A stretch of DNA of 64,000 nucleotides from Musa acuminata AAA Group (Eukaryota; Streptophyta; Magnoliopsida; Zingiberales; Musaceae). Position 1 is the first letter of the stretch. Each line of letters starts with the position of its first letter. Positions 1-12,139 of the stretch are shown here, piece by piece. Made by a program: the position numbers and the translations under genes. The notes under the pieces were generated by a model that saw nothing but the letters and a program-made list of their open reading frames with translations, made no database searches and was not told the DNA's origin. The DNA is taken from positions 30,533,001-30,597,000 of the forward strand of contig NC_088337.1 of NCBI RefSeq assembly GCF_036884655.1. Reading direction: 5' to 3'.

Positions 1-1156
1 ATTGGGCACTCGGTCACCTCGCCTCTGCGGATGCCTTCGACGACCTCCTCGACGTAGGCTGGTGTGGGGAGAGGATTCAAATGGGAAGCTACAAGAAATC
101 GGCGGGCAAGCTTATTGAGGTCTGCATACTCCTGGGTGTCTCCCCGGCTGACAGAATAGAAAATTCAAGTGTTGGTGAGAACTTTACATGCAAAGTTCGG
201 CTACATCTCGAATTAAATTGCTTTTTGCCGTGGAAATAAAAAGAAGGGTAATATTAAGCTAACCTCATTACAAGAAAAGGATGGTTGCAGCACTGCCTTA
301 ATCGAAGCAGAAGCTCCAAAATGGAAGCATAATTGTGAAGAACTTTGCCTTGTGCAACAAATTGATCAAATCTAACCTGTTCAAGGTTTCATGGTTGCAA
401 GCATATCAATCACAAATAACTAGAACAGGGTTTTATATGCCAAAATGGAGCCACCGCAATCAATTAAACATCAGATTGATTGCTCAATATTGGTAAATGC
501 AATAACTTAAGGATACATATTAACAACCACATTAGGAAAGCTTGACACACAAAAAGTCAAACAGACACGGGACGAACCTTTGATCTCTCGAATAGAGCTT
601 CATAGAAATCACGCTCAGCTTCAGATTGTTCACATTCTACAGTTCGGAAATTGGCAGGAGGAAGAACAAGAATAGGCCTGAATAATAAATAATTTATCAA
701 GTAGTTCTAATTAAGCTAATGACAACATACCCCTCAGCAAAATTAGCTTTAATGGTATCTAGAAGAAATTATGCTGAAAACTCACTTTCCATTCCTATCT
801 TTTGTGTCCTTTGTTCTCCTCAGCATTAACGGTCTTAGAATGGCCTTAACCAATTTTAATCCTCGTTCATCCCCATCCTCATAAGGTCTTTGAATCAACT
901 TGTGCCACCTGAAATTTGAAGAATGAAGCATTAAACCAAGCCAAAAATTTTAGACAAAACAAGCATACCAGTTATCATATATGCTGGTAATGTACTTGAT
1001 AGATGTACTAGGAAATGCAGCAACTCAAATGTTGTGCAAACAAGCCTACATTGGCTCAATTTGGTCTAGAATTTCACAAGAGTTCATTTGGAATGTTAGA
1101 GATTAAACAATCTGACTTGATTTCAGATTCAGGCTTCAAAGCCCATATAATCTGAA

Positions 1157-1228
<72 letters not shown>

Positions 1229-4200
1229 TCCAATAGTCAAATACATTATATTGAAGAATAATATAATAGAAAAAACACAAAATACTTCATCCTCAAGAAG
1301 GTGGCATATTTTGATGCAAAATATAATATACAACATATTTTATAGTATGAATATGAAATACTCAAAATTCCAAATTTATTCATTTTATATATTTTGAATA
1401 AAACACAACATATTTTATATATTTCACAACTTATTCATATAGGCAAGGCTCAGTTAAATTCCAAATTTTGGAAACAACTGTTTTCCAGTTTCAATTTCCT
1501 AAAAAGAAAGATAAACTGAATGGTATTACCATTAACATCGAAGTGTTGTTCTTGTTCAAGTAATTATCAGAAGGGTATCAAAACTATCATCTAACAGTTC
1601 ACCTTAACCTCAAAGAGTTAGAATTTCTTAGGCAATTTTATTATCAGTATATCCTTTGATGAATCTTCAGTTTCTGTAATTTAGTTTGTTCATCATACAC
1701 TATTCTCAATAAGTATTGAACAGTAATTTTTCATACCATGCCCAGTTGCACCACGGTTCAACATGTAAGAAGCAAAGAAGACTGTAGAGATCTTCCAAGC
1801 TATTCTGCAGTCGCAATAATATGAAACCATGTTAATAAGCCACACGTAACAACATTCACCATCTCAAAGTTGAGTTCTTTTTTTGTGCAAGCATAATGCT
1901 GAAGTTCTAATTGGAATTCGTTAAAATTCTATATGCAGCAATTAAAATTGTTAGACAGCCATAATGTGGGATGCTTGATAGTGTTCCTTCATTGGAATCG
2001 TGGGATGACTGAAATAACATTATCCACAACTGTTTTCTTTGAGGTTTTTGGCAATGGTATAACCTAGGCACACTCAAAAGACTGCTAATACCAAATTTAA
2101 CACATGGAAAGAACAACTACTATAATTTGGTTGATTGATGCAGTTTGGCAGATCATGTTGCAAAGGATAATACATACTCTAAGCCTTCTGGACAATCAAA
2201 CCTGAACCCTAAAAAAATAATCCGCAGAAGTCTAGGCAAGAAAATGAAATAATTACTGACCTGAAGAGGAGTACCCGTTAGGCACCACCTTGAGTATGCA
2301 TTCAATGCGTAGGCTGATTGAGCAACTACTGTCTTTGATGATTTGATGCTGTGGGCTTCATCTAGCACCACTCTGTACCAATCTATTTCATGGAAGATGC
2401 TAATCTTTTCTGGGTCCTGGTTTGACAAAGGATATGGCCTTTCATTTATTGACATAAAAGAAAAGGACAAAGATTGTACGAAGAAAAGTTGGAAGAGAAG
2501 AACAATGATGATACATACAGATTTATAAGCTGATGCCAAGACTCCATATGTTGTTAAAACCACATCATGTTCTGATATCACTTTAAGGTCATTTATTCTG
2601 TCACCACCATAATAAACAAAGACAGACAATGACCCTGGCTTTGAATGGTTTTCCAGCTCATCCTGCAGTGGTTTTTGTTTATGAACGGTTGCTAGTTCCA
2701 TTCAAGTAGGCATATTGAAGTAGGGACATATAATCTAGTGCATTTAAATATAATCTGATACCGGTGGTCTGTAGCCTAAAACATAATCACATATCAGGAA
2801 AAATAATTGAAATTTCTGAGTGGGCTAAAATTTCATAAACATTGATAGAAAGGGATGATGATGAGTTTTCACCTTCCATTGGCCCAACAATGCCATTGGA
2901 CACACAATTAGGGTGCCACCTTTTACTTTGGAAAATTTTCTTTTGGCCTTTTGCACTTCCTTTGAGCCTTTACCACACTTCATAAAAGTGTCCTGGTCAT
3001 CTGACCTTTCTCCACTGGGTCTTGCAAGTATTAAAGCAATTGTCATGACAGTCTTCCCTAGACCCATTGCATCTGCCAAGATCTACAAGGACTTCATCAT
3101 TAGTTAACTATGCATTTTTCACCAGAAAGCAACTGCTACCATCAATATTTGTACATATTCCAAGAGCAACCTAGAATGTTAAAGTGGGCCAATTTTGGAA
3201 AAGAAATAAAACATTGACAACAAAAGCAGTTCCTGCATTCAGAGACCAATACATTAGGACAGATTAATCCTGGACCAATTCAAGAAAGTCATTTGATATG
3301 ACGACCATCTAAACCAAAGAGTATGTTCAATGGGCCAGATATGTTGAATTACCTACAATTTTGTTGACTCCATTTTTGCTACTAGTCATGTAGTTCAAAT
3401 AGGAACAACAGGGTGACAGACAGTCCAAAGTAACATTGTTTTGATCTTTCACCAAACTAGGAGACTCTTCCTGATCAGAATGTTCTAAAGAAAACTTCAT
3501 ACAAATAAACAGTGATAGAAATGCTCAATCAGTAATAACTGTGTAGAAGTTCCACCATAAACTTTTCCATATATTCATTATTGGGATTTGCCTATAAAAA
3601 CTGGGTTCTCCTTACTGAAATACAAACTGCCTCATTTATTACATATAATAATACTGGATCATTAAGTATGCTTGGTATTTTTCAAAGATGCAATTGAGTC
3701 AGCAATCTTTCAAGTAGAAAATTGCTAGCTTCTATGTAGGATATCAAATACCATCTTTTAATCTGCCTTTTTTTATGACATAAGCTATGGTTACTCCACA
3801 GGTCATATTATTCCCAAAATCTCAACCATCACACATACACAAGAGAATTATCTTCAGTATCAACTTATATTCAACAACAATCCAGGCTCTATTATTCTGA
3901 TTTTAATCAAAATGGATATTTCAACAATTGAGATGGTGCACATCTCTGATACGATTGATACTGCTTTTCTCTTAGTTTGTTCCATTCTACAACTGAACAT
4001 ATATGCAATAGCCCAAAATAAAATAATATTTTGTTCATCAATGAAAATGATATGTTGTTTAAGGGTTTTGATGAGCTTCCATCCAAACCAAATCCCAAAT
4101 TAAAATCCATTGAGCATGATAGCACACTTACTCCGCCTCTTGCCATCTGCATAGCACTTGGAAATTGAGTCGTAGCTTCGCCTGTGAAGACATTTACGTA

Positions 4201-5984
4201 CACCGCAGATACTCTTCTGCCAAAATCATGCAGTAATAATGAATTAGCATTAACAATGGCAATAGATCTGGCATTGGTCCAACATAAGAATTCATAACTT
4301 TACATACTTGTCAAGAATGTTGTATGCGGACCAACATGGATGAAGAGTTTTGGATGCTTGCTCAACATCAATTCCTTTCTCCAATTCAGACATCCAGTAA
4401 AGAGCTTGTTTCTGGTACGGATGTAGATCAGAAACAAGGGTACATGGGGGCTCTGCTTCCTGTAGAATTTTGTCAAAGAAATGGCAAATTCATATTTCCA
4501 CGTGATTACTTAAATTAAGGGCAATTGTCTTGTTATAATAAGATGCTGAATGTGCTTAAGCATGAGGAATCCAAATGCTACTTCTTCAGAAATGACCTCC
4601 GAATTTTTCTTTTATGTTGAAGAAAATACCTCTAAATCATAAATCTCAGCAGCCCCAACAAGTTTATTCAGAGATGATTCCGAGATTGCTTGCTCACCCT
4701 TGCTTCGTTCAGGATAAGTTTGGCCCCTTCTCTGTTGCTTTTTGAGGCCTGCTATTTGCATAGATTCATCTTCATCAGCACCCTAACACATGTTAAAATA
4801 GAATTCATGAGTTATACCATGATTAATACATGACATGAAACATTCTTGCACGATATTGAAATATGCAACAGCATCAGCCAGATAAAAGGAGGTTCACATA
4901 TGTTTTAACATAGACCATTTCAAAAATAATGCAGTAACAAAGAAAAATTCATGCTCATGAATGAAACCGCACAAAGAAAATGCTACCAGGGTTAAATGTT
5001 TACTTCTAGGTTTAGAGATCTCTTTCGCTTCTTAAGTTCTTCAGGAGTAAAGTCAGCCTATTCATTAAGAGCAATTCAGACTGTCAGTTGTAATCTAGCA
5101 AACAATGTAAAGCTGAAAAAAAAAATAACAATAATAAAGAAGTTAATCAAACTTCTTAAAGGAAAACTGAGAAGCAAAGGTATGTTAGAAACCCTTTTAA
5201 TCTCTTGCATTAAGCTAAGTTGCACGGTTGAGAATACGCATCGCCCACGAATCATCACTTTGGACGACCCCACAAGTGGAATGAGGCATTTACTCCACTC
5301 TGGTTTAAACCTCCCTATCTGACAGACATGGGATGATTTAGTACCAAGGTAAACATCCATGAAATCATTGCTGGAGTTCAATAATTGGAAGGGAAACATG
5401 AAAGGTGTGAGAGCAATGAGTCAACGAACCTCACCACCACGCTTGGTTGAGAAGCGCACGATCTGAGACACTGCCGCTTCCGTCTTTGAGCCCAGCCATC
5501 GCCTACCAATCGTATTGATCTTCTCGAAGGATGGAAAGGAGAAGTGTACAATCTCGTCGGCATCAAGCTGCTTCTTCCCTCTGCACGTTGACAGGCCGGC
5601 GACACAAGTCTTCGCCACAAGAAACCAAACAGGATCCACAGGAAGCTCTTCAAGCTCTGCTGTCTCCGGAGCAGAGAACGATTGAAGCCTCCGATAGGCG
5701 ATATCAGGTCTTAAAGCTGAAATCGGGCGCGGATTGAGGTATGGGGTGAAATGGGCTCTTGCGGCGCCGGGGAAGCCATCATCACAGGATTCGAAAGGCA
5801 ATGGATCGTCGGCAGCCAGCAGCATGGGGGTGTCGAAGAGAATGTTGATGGCGCGGTTTGTGTTCCATCCGGCAAGAGTCAGGGCTCGGAGGATGACGCG
5901 ATCGGGGATTCCAGATCCCACAACGTATCGGATGTCCGCCATCTCAAATGCGAGGTCTCGAGGCTCATGTGAGTAGGTCGTCAT
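1..5984 (-). CDS. RAD5-like SNF2/HIRAN DNA-repair translocase (3' part missing)
   Basis: This is a RAD5/SMARCA3-type protein. In that family a SWI2/SNF2 ATPase with an embedded RING finger acts in the nucleus in error-free post-replication repair. Exon-like blocks read leftward: 5430-5984, about 5150-5318, 5000-5055, 4635-4785, 4310-4460, 4120-4217, 2873-3082, 2519-2662, 2261-2416, about 1725-1812, 785-910, 580-680, 270-380 and 1-150. Exon 1 has a UBA-like N-terminus ending in AINILFDTP, then the start of a HIRAN domain (PVDPVWFLVAKTCVAGLS), which exon 2 completes. Helicase motifs are clear: Walker A (DAMGLGKTVMTIAL), the DEAH box (VVLDEAHSIKSSKT) and motif III (RWCLTGTPLQ). The block at 270-380 reads LRLRQCCNHPFL, as in RAD5 just before the RING. 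The RING and helicase-C domains lie beyond base 1. The start could be 5984 or the in-frame ATG at 5942 (MADIRYVV). RAD5A versus RAD5B is unresolved. Confidence 0.9.
1159..1223. repeat. (TA)n microsatellite
   Basis: About 32 uninterrupted TA units in an intron of the RAD5-like gene. The peptide-like reading through it (repeating Tyr-Ile) is an artefact. Confidence 0.97.
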
Positions 5985-6648
5985 TACATCCGCTACCAGC
6001 AGATCAACGAGTCCGGCGAGGGCGAGGAGGAAGCCGAAGAAGAGGCGAGGAGCAGTTGGGAGGAATCGAAGCGCGCAGGATTAAATAGATCGGGGACGCG
6101 TGTTCTTGGGTTCGCAGGCTTCCTTGATGCGACGCAAGATGGCGGGAGAAAGGGGCTGATATCTGCTTTCGAATCAGCTTCCTGGGGCGCGAAAGATGGG
6201 CATTGGTCAGCGTGGTAAAAAGTTGGCGGGTGATTTTAGCGGTAAAAGTAATTCTTTAATGTAAAAATTAACTTAATATATAAATAAATTAACTTCCTTG
6301 TTGAATTATTTGGCAAACAGCAATAACGACAGTGGCCAATCATGGCACATTTCCCGTTCCACCGAGATACCCTGCAAGGCAATGCTTATCATGCGATGAG
6401 CCATTCACAGTCACACGTAACACAAAGTTAAAATTCATAAGAACGACTGGCTTACAACTTCAATCCACAGGAGCTACTGCTATGGTTTTGTAAACCAAGA
6501 CACAAGGACAAAATGATGGACCAAAAACACAATTCGTGATCGGCTGCCCTTTCCCCAAAAGAATGGAATGTTTGAACCATCGCTAGGTGAATAAACATGA
6601 TAGCAAATTCTATAGCGTAGACGACCATATTGCACCTGGTATTCGACT
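5985..6648. other. Spacer between RAD5-like start and HRLI stop
   Basis: About 0.66 kb lies between two same-strand genes. The right half should hold the HRLI 3' untranslated region and the left half the RAD5-like promoter and leader, which is GC-rich up to about 6200. I see no further gene and no clear TATA box. Confidence 0.5.
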
Positions 6649-9600
6649 TTAATTGGTCTTCGACTTGGAAGCCTTTTTCTTCGGCTGCCGCCTAAGGATT
6701 GAGTTCTTTATGCCGAGGAAAAAGAGTAGAGCGCCAAATAAAGCCAAGTTCTGCCATAGGAACATGCAAAGCAGTTAATTGTCTACTCCGACAAAGTTTC
6801 CAGATTATTTCAACAACATAAGTTTATGACATGTGGAAAGGAAAACACTTAACCTGAGCAAATTTGCTAAAAAGCTGAACAAATTCTGGCTTCTCTACGT
6901 CGTAATTGTAGAAGTCGTACATAACGGGTGTTATTAAAGCAAGGTACAGAAGCTGCACAAGTATGGCACTTGATTACAAACTAAACAAACTTATCAGAGT
7001 ATTCTTCAAGGAAACAACGCAGGTGACAAGGATGCATCTATTTTCGAGAAACGCCCTGTTGGTTCTACTATCTGTGTTTATAGTGTCAACTTAGGTGCAT
7101 CTACTTTCAAGAACATTTAGTCGATGCTGTTTACGTGAATTATTTCGAGGTTCCTCTAGAAAGCAAAAAGGGCTACCTAAGTTAGTCAACGTGAGACTTG
7201 TCTGACTTAATCACATTATAATTGCAAAGGTACTCCGAGAGCAAAAAAGACAGTAAGCATCACAAACAAGAATAATTAAACAAAGGTATATACCAGAAGG
7301 TATGCACCAAAAGAACTGCTGAAGATGAACAAGATGCCACCAAAACCTTTCAGATATATGGTGCTTGCAACAACATGTTTCATCTGAAAAGCAACCAAAA
7401 CAAAAAAAATATTTAGACTTATAAGGGAGAAGGGAGGAAAGAGGAGGGAAAGAGAGTTCTCACTTCAATATGTGGTACTACAATGCCAAGATGGGAAGAG
7501 ACATGTTTCATGAAGACATTGTATTTTGGCCTGAGAGCCTCTGCTGCTGGTCCACCATCAACTCCAAATTCATTAAATCTGACAAAATCACAATATATCA
7601 GCTAAATGAATTTTAAATAAATTGACTAAATTTCTGATCACAAGGATGAAAATTATTCCTTAAGAGATTTAAGACAATTTATAAGCATGTTAGAGCACCA
7701 ATGTCTCTCACCACAGCGGGAAAGTTAATTTCGAAGCTATATCATTTAAAAGCATGACATAACACAAACTCATCTTATTTGCCCCTTCATTAATAAAGAA
7801 ATCAGGAAAGTCAAATGGTTTAACTCAGTACATACACCAAATATAATGGAAGATGATATCCCTTGCACCAAGTCAATTGCACACCAGACACTCTGAGACA
7901 TTAAGATGTGGAGAAAATACATACAATAAAACAAAGAATAATAAAAAGACACTAGCTGAGAATTTTTATCATAGGAAAGTATATTACAAGCATTTACTGC
8001 AAACCAGAAGTCGTGGGAACTTCACAATATTTGCTCATGAATCAAAAACAGTGCAAATATCACTAGTAAACACAGTACAATCTAAAACTCCTCTGATATT
8101 ATAGCCATTACTCTTAATACTCCATGTGCTGTCATTTAAGACATTATTTTGTAATCAACCAGTACTTGTGCATTAGCATAACAGTGCATTTCTTACAATA
8201 GATCATCAACGGTTAATTCCACATTCAAAACTGTGATTAAAAAATGAAGCCAGAGAAAATTGAAAAATAATTCAGGAGGAAGAGCACTACAAAATCTTAT
8301 TCAACACAAAGAAAAAAAAAGTAAAACGCTACTAGATAGGAGCATGTTATAACTATCAAATCTTGTAAAAAGTCAAGAAAAGATATCAAAGGATCCTCCT
8401 AGGTGTCCTAGGTTGCTTAATAATAAGCTATCTCCCAAAATAGACGAATTCAAGAAGATTGAAGGCGTTACATTTTCTATTTCTTAATGATACCCCATAG
8501 ACAAAGCCCGCCGCTCTGATGATTCATGATAACTCGATGGATCGCACGGCCCTCGTGCCGACGACACATCATTTAAATTTCTGCCCTATCAACTTTCGAT
8601 GGTACGATAGGGGCCTACCATGGTGGTGACAGGTGACGGAGAATTAGGGTTCGATTCTGGAGAAGGAGTCTGAGAAACAGCTACCACATCCAAGTAAGGC
8701 AGCAGGCGTGCAAATTATCCAATCCTGACATGGGGAGGTAGTGACAATAAATAACAATACCAGGCTCTTCGAGTCTGGCAATTAGAATGAACACAATCTA
8801 AATCCCTTAACGAAAATCCATTGGAGGGCAAGTCTGGTGTCAACAGTCGCGGTAATTCCAACTCCAATAGCGTATATTTAAGTTATTACGATTAAAAAGC
8901 TCGTAGTTGGACTTTGGGATGGGCCGGCTGGTCCGCCTCGCGGTGTACACCGGCCGTCCCATCCCTTTTGTCGGCGATGCGTGCCTGACCTAAACTGGCC
9001 GGGTCATGCTTCCGACACTGTTGCTTTGAAGAAATTAGAGTGCTCAAAGCAAGCCCACGCTCTGGATCCAATAGCATGGGATAACACCATAGGATTTCGA
9101 TCCTATTGTGTTGGCCTTCAGGATCGGAGTAATGATTAAGAGGGACAGTCGGGGCTTCCGTATTTCATGGTCAGAGGTGAAATTTCATCATACTCAATAA
9201 AATTCATGATGCAAGTCTAAAAGAACTTCCTCACTTTAGATAGACCAAAGGCACCTACAAATGTCTAACCGGAAAGGAAGTCACCAAAAAAAGTTTTCCA
9301 CTCCATCTGTTTTTTAAAAACTATAAGTGTACTTATCAACAACTACATTGGAAATTGAACTCTGAAAGGTCAATATAGACTACTAACAAGGCATATTAGC
9401 ACCTAATTAGATAGCTGCATAAGAAACTGAACAGCTTTGGTCTATGTTGCAGAAACAAATGAAACTAGATCAGTCTAAATCAAACTCAATTGTGCAACAG
9501 AAACCGACATTTTAAACCAAAATAGATTTTCTAACCAAAACTGATCTCTTGATGAGGAAACTGAAACTTAAATTCAAAATGTCAGACCTTTACTGACATC

Positions 9601-11730
9601 TTTCTGGGGTACAAAATTGCTTATTGTGCTGTTTAAACATATGAGAGAAATTATGCAAGCTACAGTAATTCTATTCACTGCATAGTCTGTAAGCTTTAGC
9701 TAGTTTCATTTAATCCTATTATATGTGACGATTGAACTTCAATCAAATAAACACATAAAAGAAGTTTAAAGCTTTCTTATTCCTCACCTACGGGTAAGTT
9801 ACTCTCCTTCCATTGTAGACCTAAGATATTTCTAACAGTATTTATTTAAAATTTTTAATTATGATCAGCTTCTAGAATGGTCTACCCCTTTTTGCCCACT
9901 AAAGTGCAGCAAGCCAACTTCATTATTATAACCTTATGCAGCAAAGAACAAACAATTTACTACATAGTTTCATTTCCCAAGAAAGCTCAAACATCTCGGG
10001 TAGATATCTTGAAGTTAAAAGTTCACTAATTACAAGAAAATTCATGTCCAAACTAAACGATCCGTAATCCACTACTGATGTATCAATCTTTCAAGTTGAA
10101 GTTATTTTCATTCAAAAGGATGATACACCATCTTCAAGATTACTCAAGATAATGTCTTTCTTCACATGATAAAGATCTATAAAGTACAATTAATGACTTC
10201 AAACATATAACAGTACCATCAGAGTTGAGCAAACAGAAGAACCCACTAAACGTTCTACCAACACAAATAACAAATAACCATGATAGGCATATATTTTGTT
10301 GAACTTAGCTCTCAAATGGAAGTTCCCCGTTTCTGGTTTAACCAGAGTATACATATATGAAAGAGAAGGAAACTCTACAAAAAATTGCTTTTTTACGATT
10401 AAATATATAAACATATACCATGAACCACTTTAAGCACAATTGTGACAGAAATATCATGGTCAAATTTGCCAAAAATAGTTCAAAGCATGTCAAACAATGA
10501 TCAGCAGCAAGCATCAGAAAACTAAATTCCAAGAAGAGATATTACAATTAGTGAGATGAGACATCTCATGATGCTCAAGAAATGTGCCCTGCTTGCTGCA
10601 CCATAGTGATTCTGGGCCACAGACACTAGTGTTAATATTTTTAATCTAAATGACAGTATAAAAGGCAACACTAAGTAAAACAGCTTAAGTTGTCTAGAAT
10701 TTATTCACAAACATCAAATTGCAATAACAATATCTAGGCTTTGTTGATTTAGCATTCTTTAAAAGATTGTAGGACTCATCACTGGGGCTGCCAATTTTAA
10801 AACAACATAAAGAAGACAGTTTCATATGCATCAGGAAGTAATAGAAACCAAGATATTGATGCTACATGCTTGGCAAAATAAAACACACAAAATTGAACTC
10901 TTTAAACTGTTCAAAGAATTGACCAAATCCAGACCATAAAACATTAATGGATGTTTTAACTGTTTATAACTAAATGCCCTTCAAGCTTTTAGTAAAAGAA
11001 GTTAATAGGACGAGTGTCACCATCGGAACTGTTCTCCTCATTTTTCACCAGTATCTGGTGATACCATAGATAATGCCAATCAAACAGTACCTTTTTACTT
11101 TTTTCTTTCTTTCCAGCACAACTGGTACAAAAGAAGCTAATGATAATTCCCCAGCACATTCTCAGACAACTATAATCATTAAAATTTGTCTCAACTCATC
11201 AACTCGATTTTACACTCTTGTTATGCCAACAAGAACACAGTTTCTACTATTACCTATATCTTTCAAAGAAGTAACAAGTTCAACATCTAGCTTTGTTCGG
11301 ATCAGACTATTAAGGCTTAATTGACAAAACTTCGCCTAAGGTTTCAAAACAGTACAAGCAAAATAATCAAGAAACAGAAGAGCAATCGAAGAGCAACAAA
11401 AACACTGAACCCGTGGTCCAGCAGCGACACACGACCAAGGGACAAAGAATGACAGTTTTTGGGCACCGAATTATCGGGAAACGGAAGATCTAAAACCCTA
11501 GTCCACGTATCAAGAAGAACCTAAATCTGGAGACAGGAAAGAAAACGAAATGCTTGATTCATAAAAAGTAGATCGAATATAACAACAGATCTAGCAGGAA
11601 CAAGCAATTAAGGAGAAAGGGGAACACTATAAGAGAGAGATAGAGAGTGGGAAGGTCACTACTCCTGGTAAGCGGAGAGAAGGAAAACAGAGGCGAAGAG
11701 CACTCTTCCGGCAAACGACACGAACCCCAT
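6649..11730 (-). CDS. HR-like lesion-inducing protein (HR_lesion family)
   Basis: This small multi-pass membrane protein belongs to the plant HR-like lesion-inducing family, whose overexpression is associated with hypersensitive-like cell death. Five exons on the minus strand: 11663-11730, 7464-7578, 7294-7383, 6854-6952 and 6649-6750. All junctions are GT-AG and phases close to 157 residues, the usual family length. The protein starts MGFVSFAGRVLFASVFLLSA, which looks like a first membrane segment. Family signatures follow: EFGVDGGPAA, MKHVVAS, GGILFIFSSSFGAYLL (membrane segment), YDFYNYDVEKPEFVQLF and NLALFGALLFFLGIKNS. The tail is lysine-rich (QPKKKASKSKT). Intron 1 is about 4.1 kb and holds an 18S rDNA insertion at 8505-9187. 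Exons 2-5 lie close together within about 0.9 kb. Confidence 0.95.
8505..9187 (+). pseudogene. 18S rRNA gene fragment inserted in an intron
   Basis: About 0.68 kb is unmistakably 18S rRNA, from the helix around CTGATGATTCATGATAACTC, through ATCAACTTTCGATGGTA, GGTAATTCCAACTCCAATAG and AAAAAGCTCGTAGTTGGA, to GAGTAATGATTAAGAGGG and TCAGAGGTGAAAT. Homology stops abruptly after that. It is the 5'-central third of the molecule, with no ITS or 28S nearby. Many differences from the expected plant 18S are C-to-T or G-to-A changes, as expected of a silenced, CpG-methylated copy. One example is the universal CAGCAGCCGCGG site, which reads AACAGTCGCGG. It lies on the plus strand, antisense to the host gene. 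It is not a working rRNA gene. The ends are approximate. Confidence 0.9.
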
Positions 11731-12139
11731 CCCTCTCCGCGCGACAGAAGCGCCTCCGATCAGACGATTCTTGGTGCCTTGGTGGCTCAGGAGAGGATGG
11801 GACGAACCCTCCAAATCCCAAACCCAAAGAACCTCCTCCTCCCTCTGGTCTAATCTCAAAGCTCGCGCCGCGTAGAGAGAGAGGGAGATGAAGAGGTACG
11901 ACCCCCCTCCGACCTGCTCCATATGGGAAACTGGTCCATGATGTCGATAAAACTTCAAGATTGCCACTCTTCCGGTTCGGCCTGCATTTCTCGCGAATCG
12001 AATCTGGGCCGGGTCAAAGTCAACAATTGTAAGCCTTTTGGTCAACAATTGATTTGGTTTGGATCTCTTAACAACAGCACAGTTGCTAATTGTGTAGATT
12101 GGTATATTATTTATGGTTTTAATTGCTGTCATTGTTATG

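Noticed and set aside
1136..1336. Frame of repeated Tyr-Ile; similar ones at 46219-46434 and 47230-47454
   Set aside because: Direct translation of (AT)n microsatellites.
8892..9077. 61-codon minus-strand frame
   Set aside because: Lies wholly inside the 18S rDNA fragment. rRNA commonly contains spurious frames of this kind.
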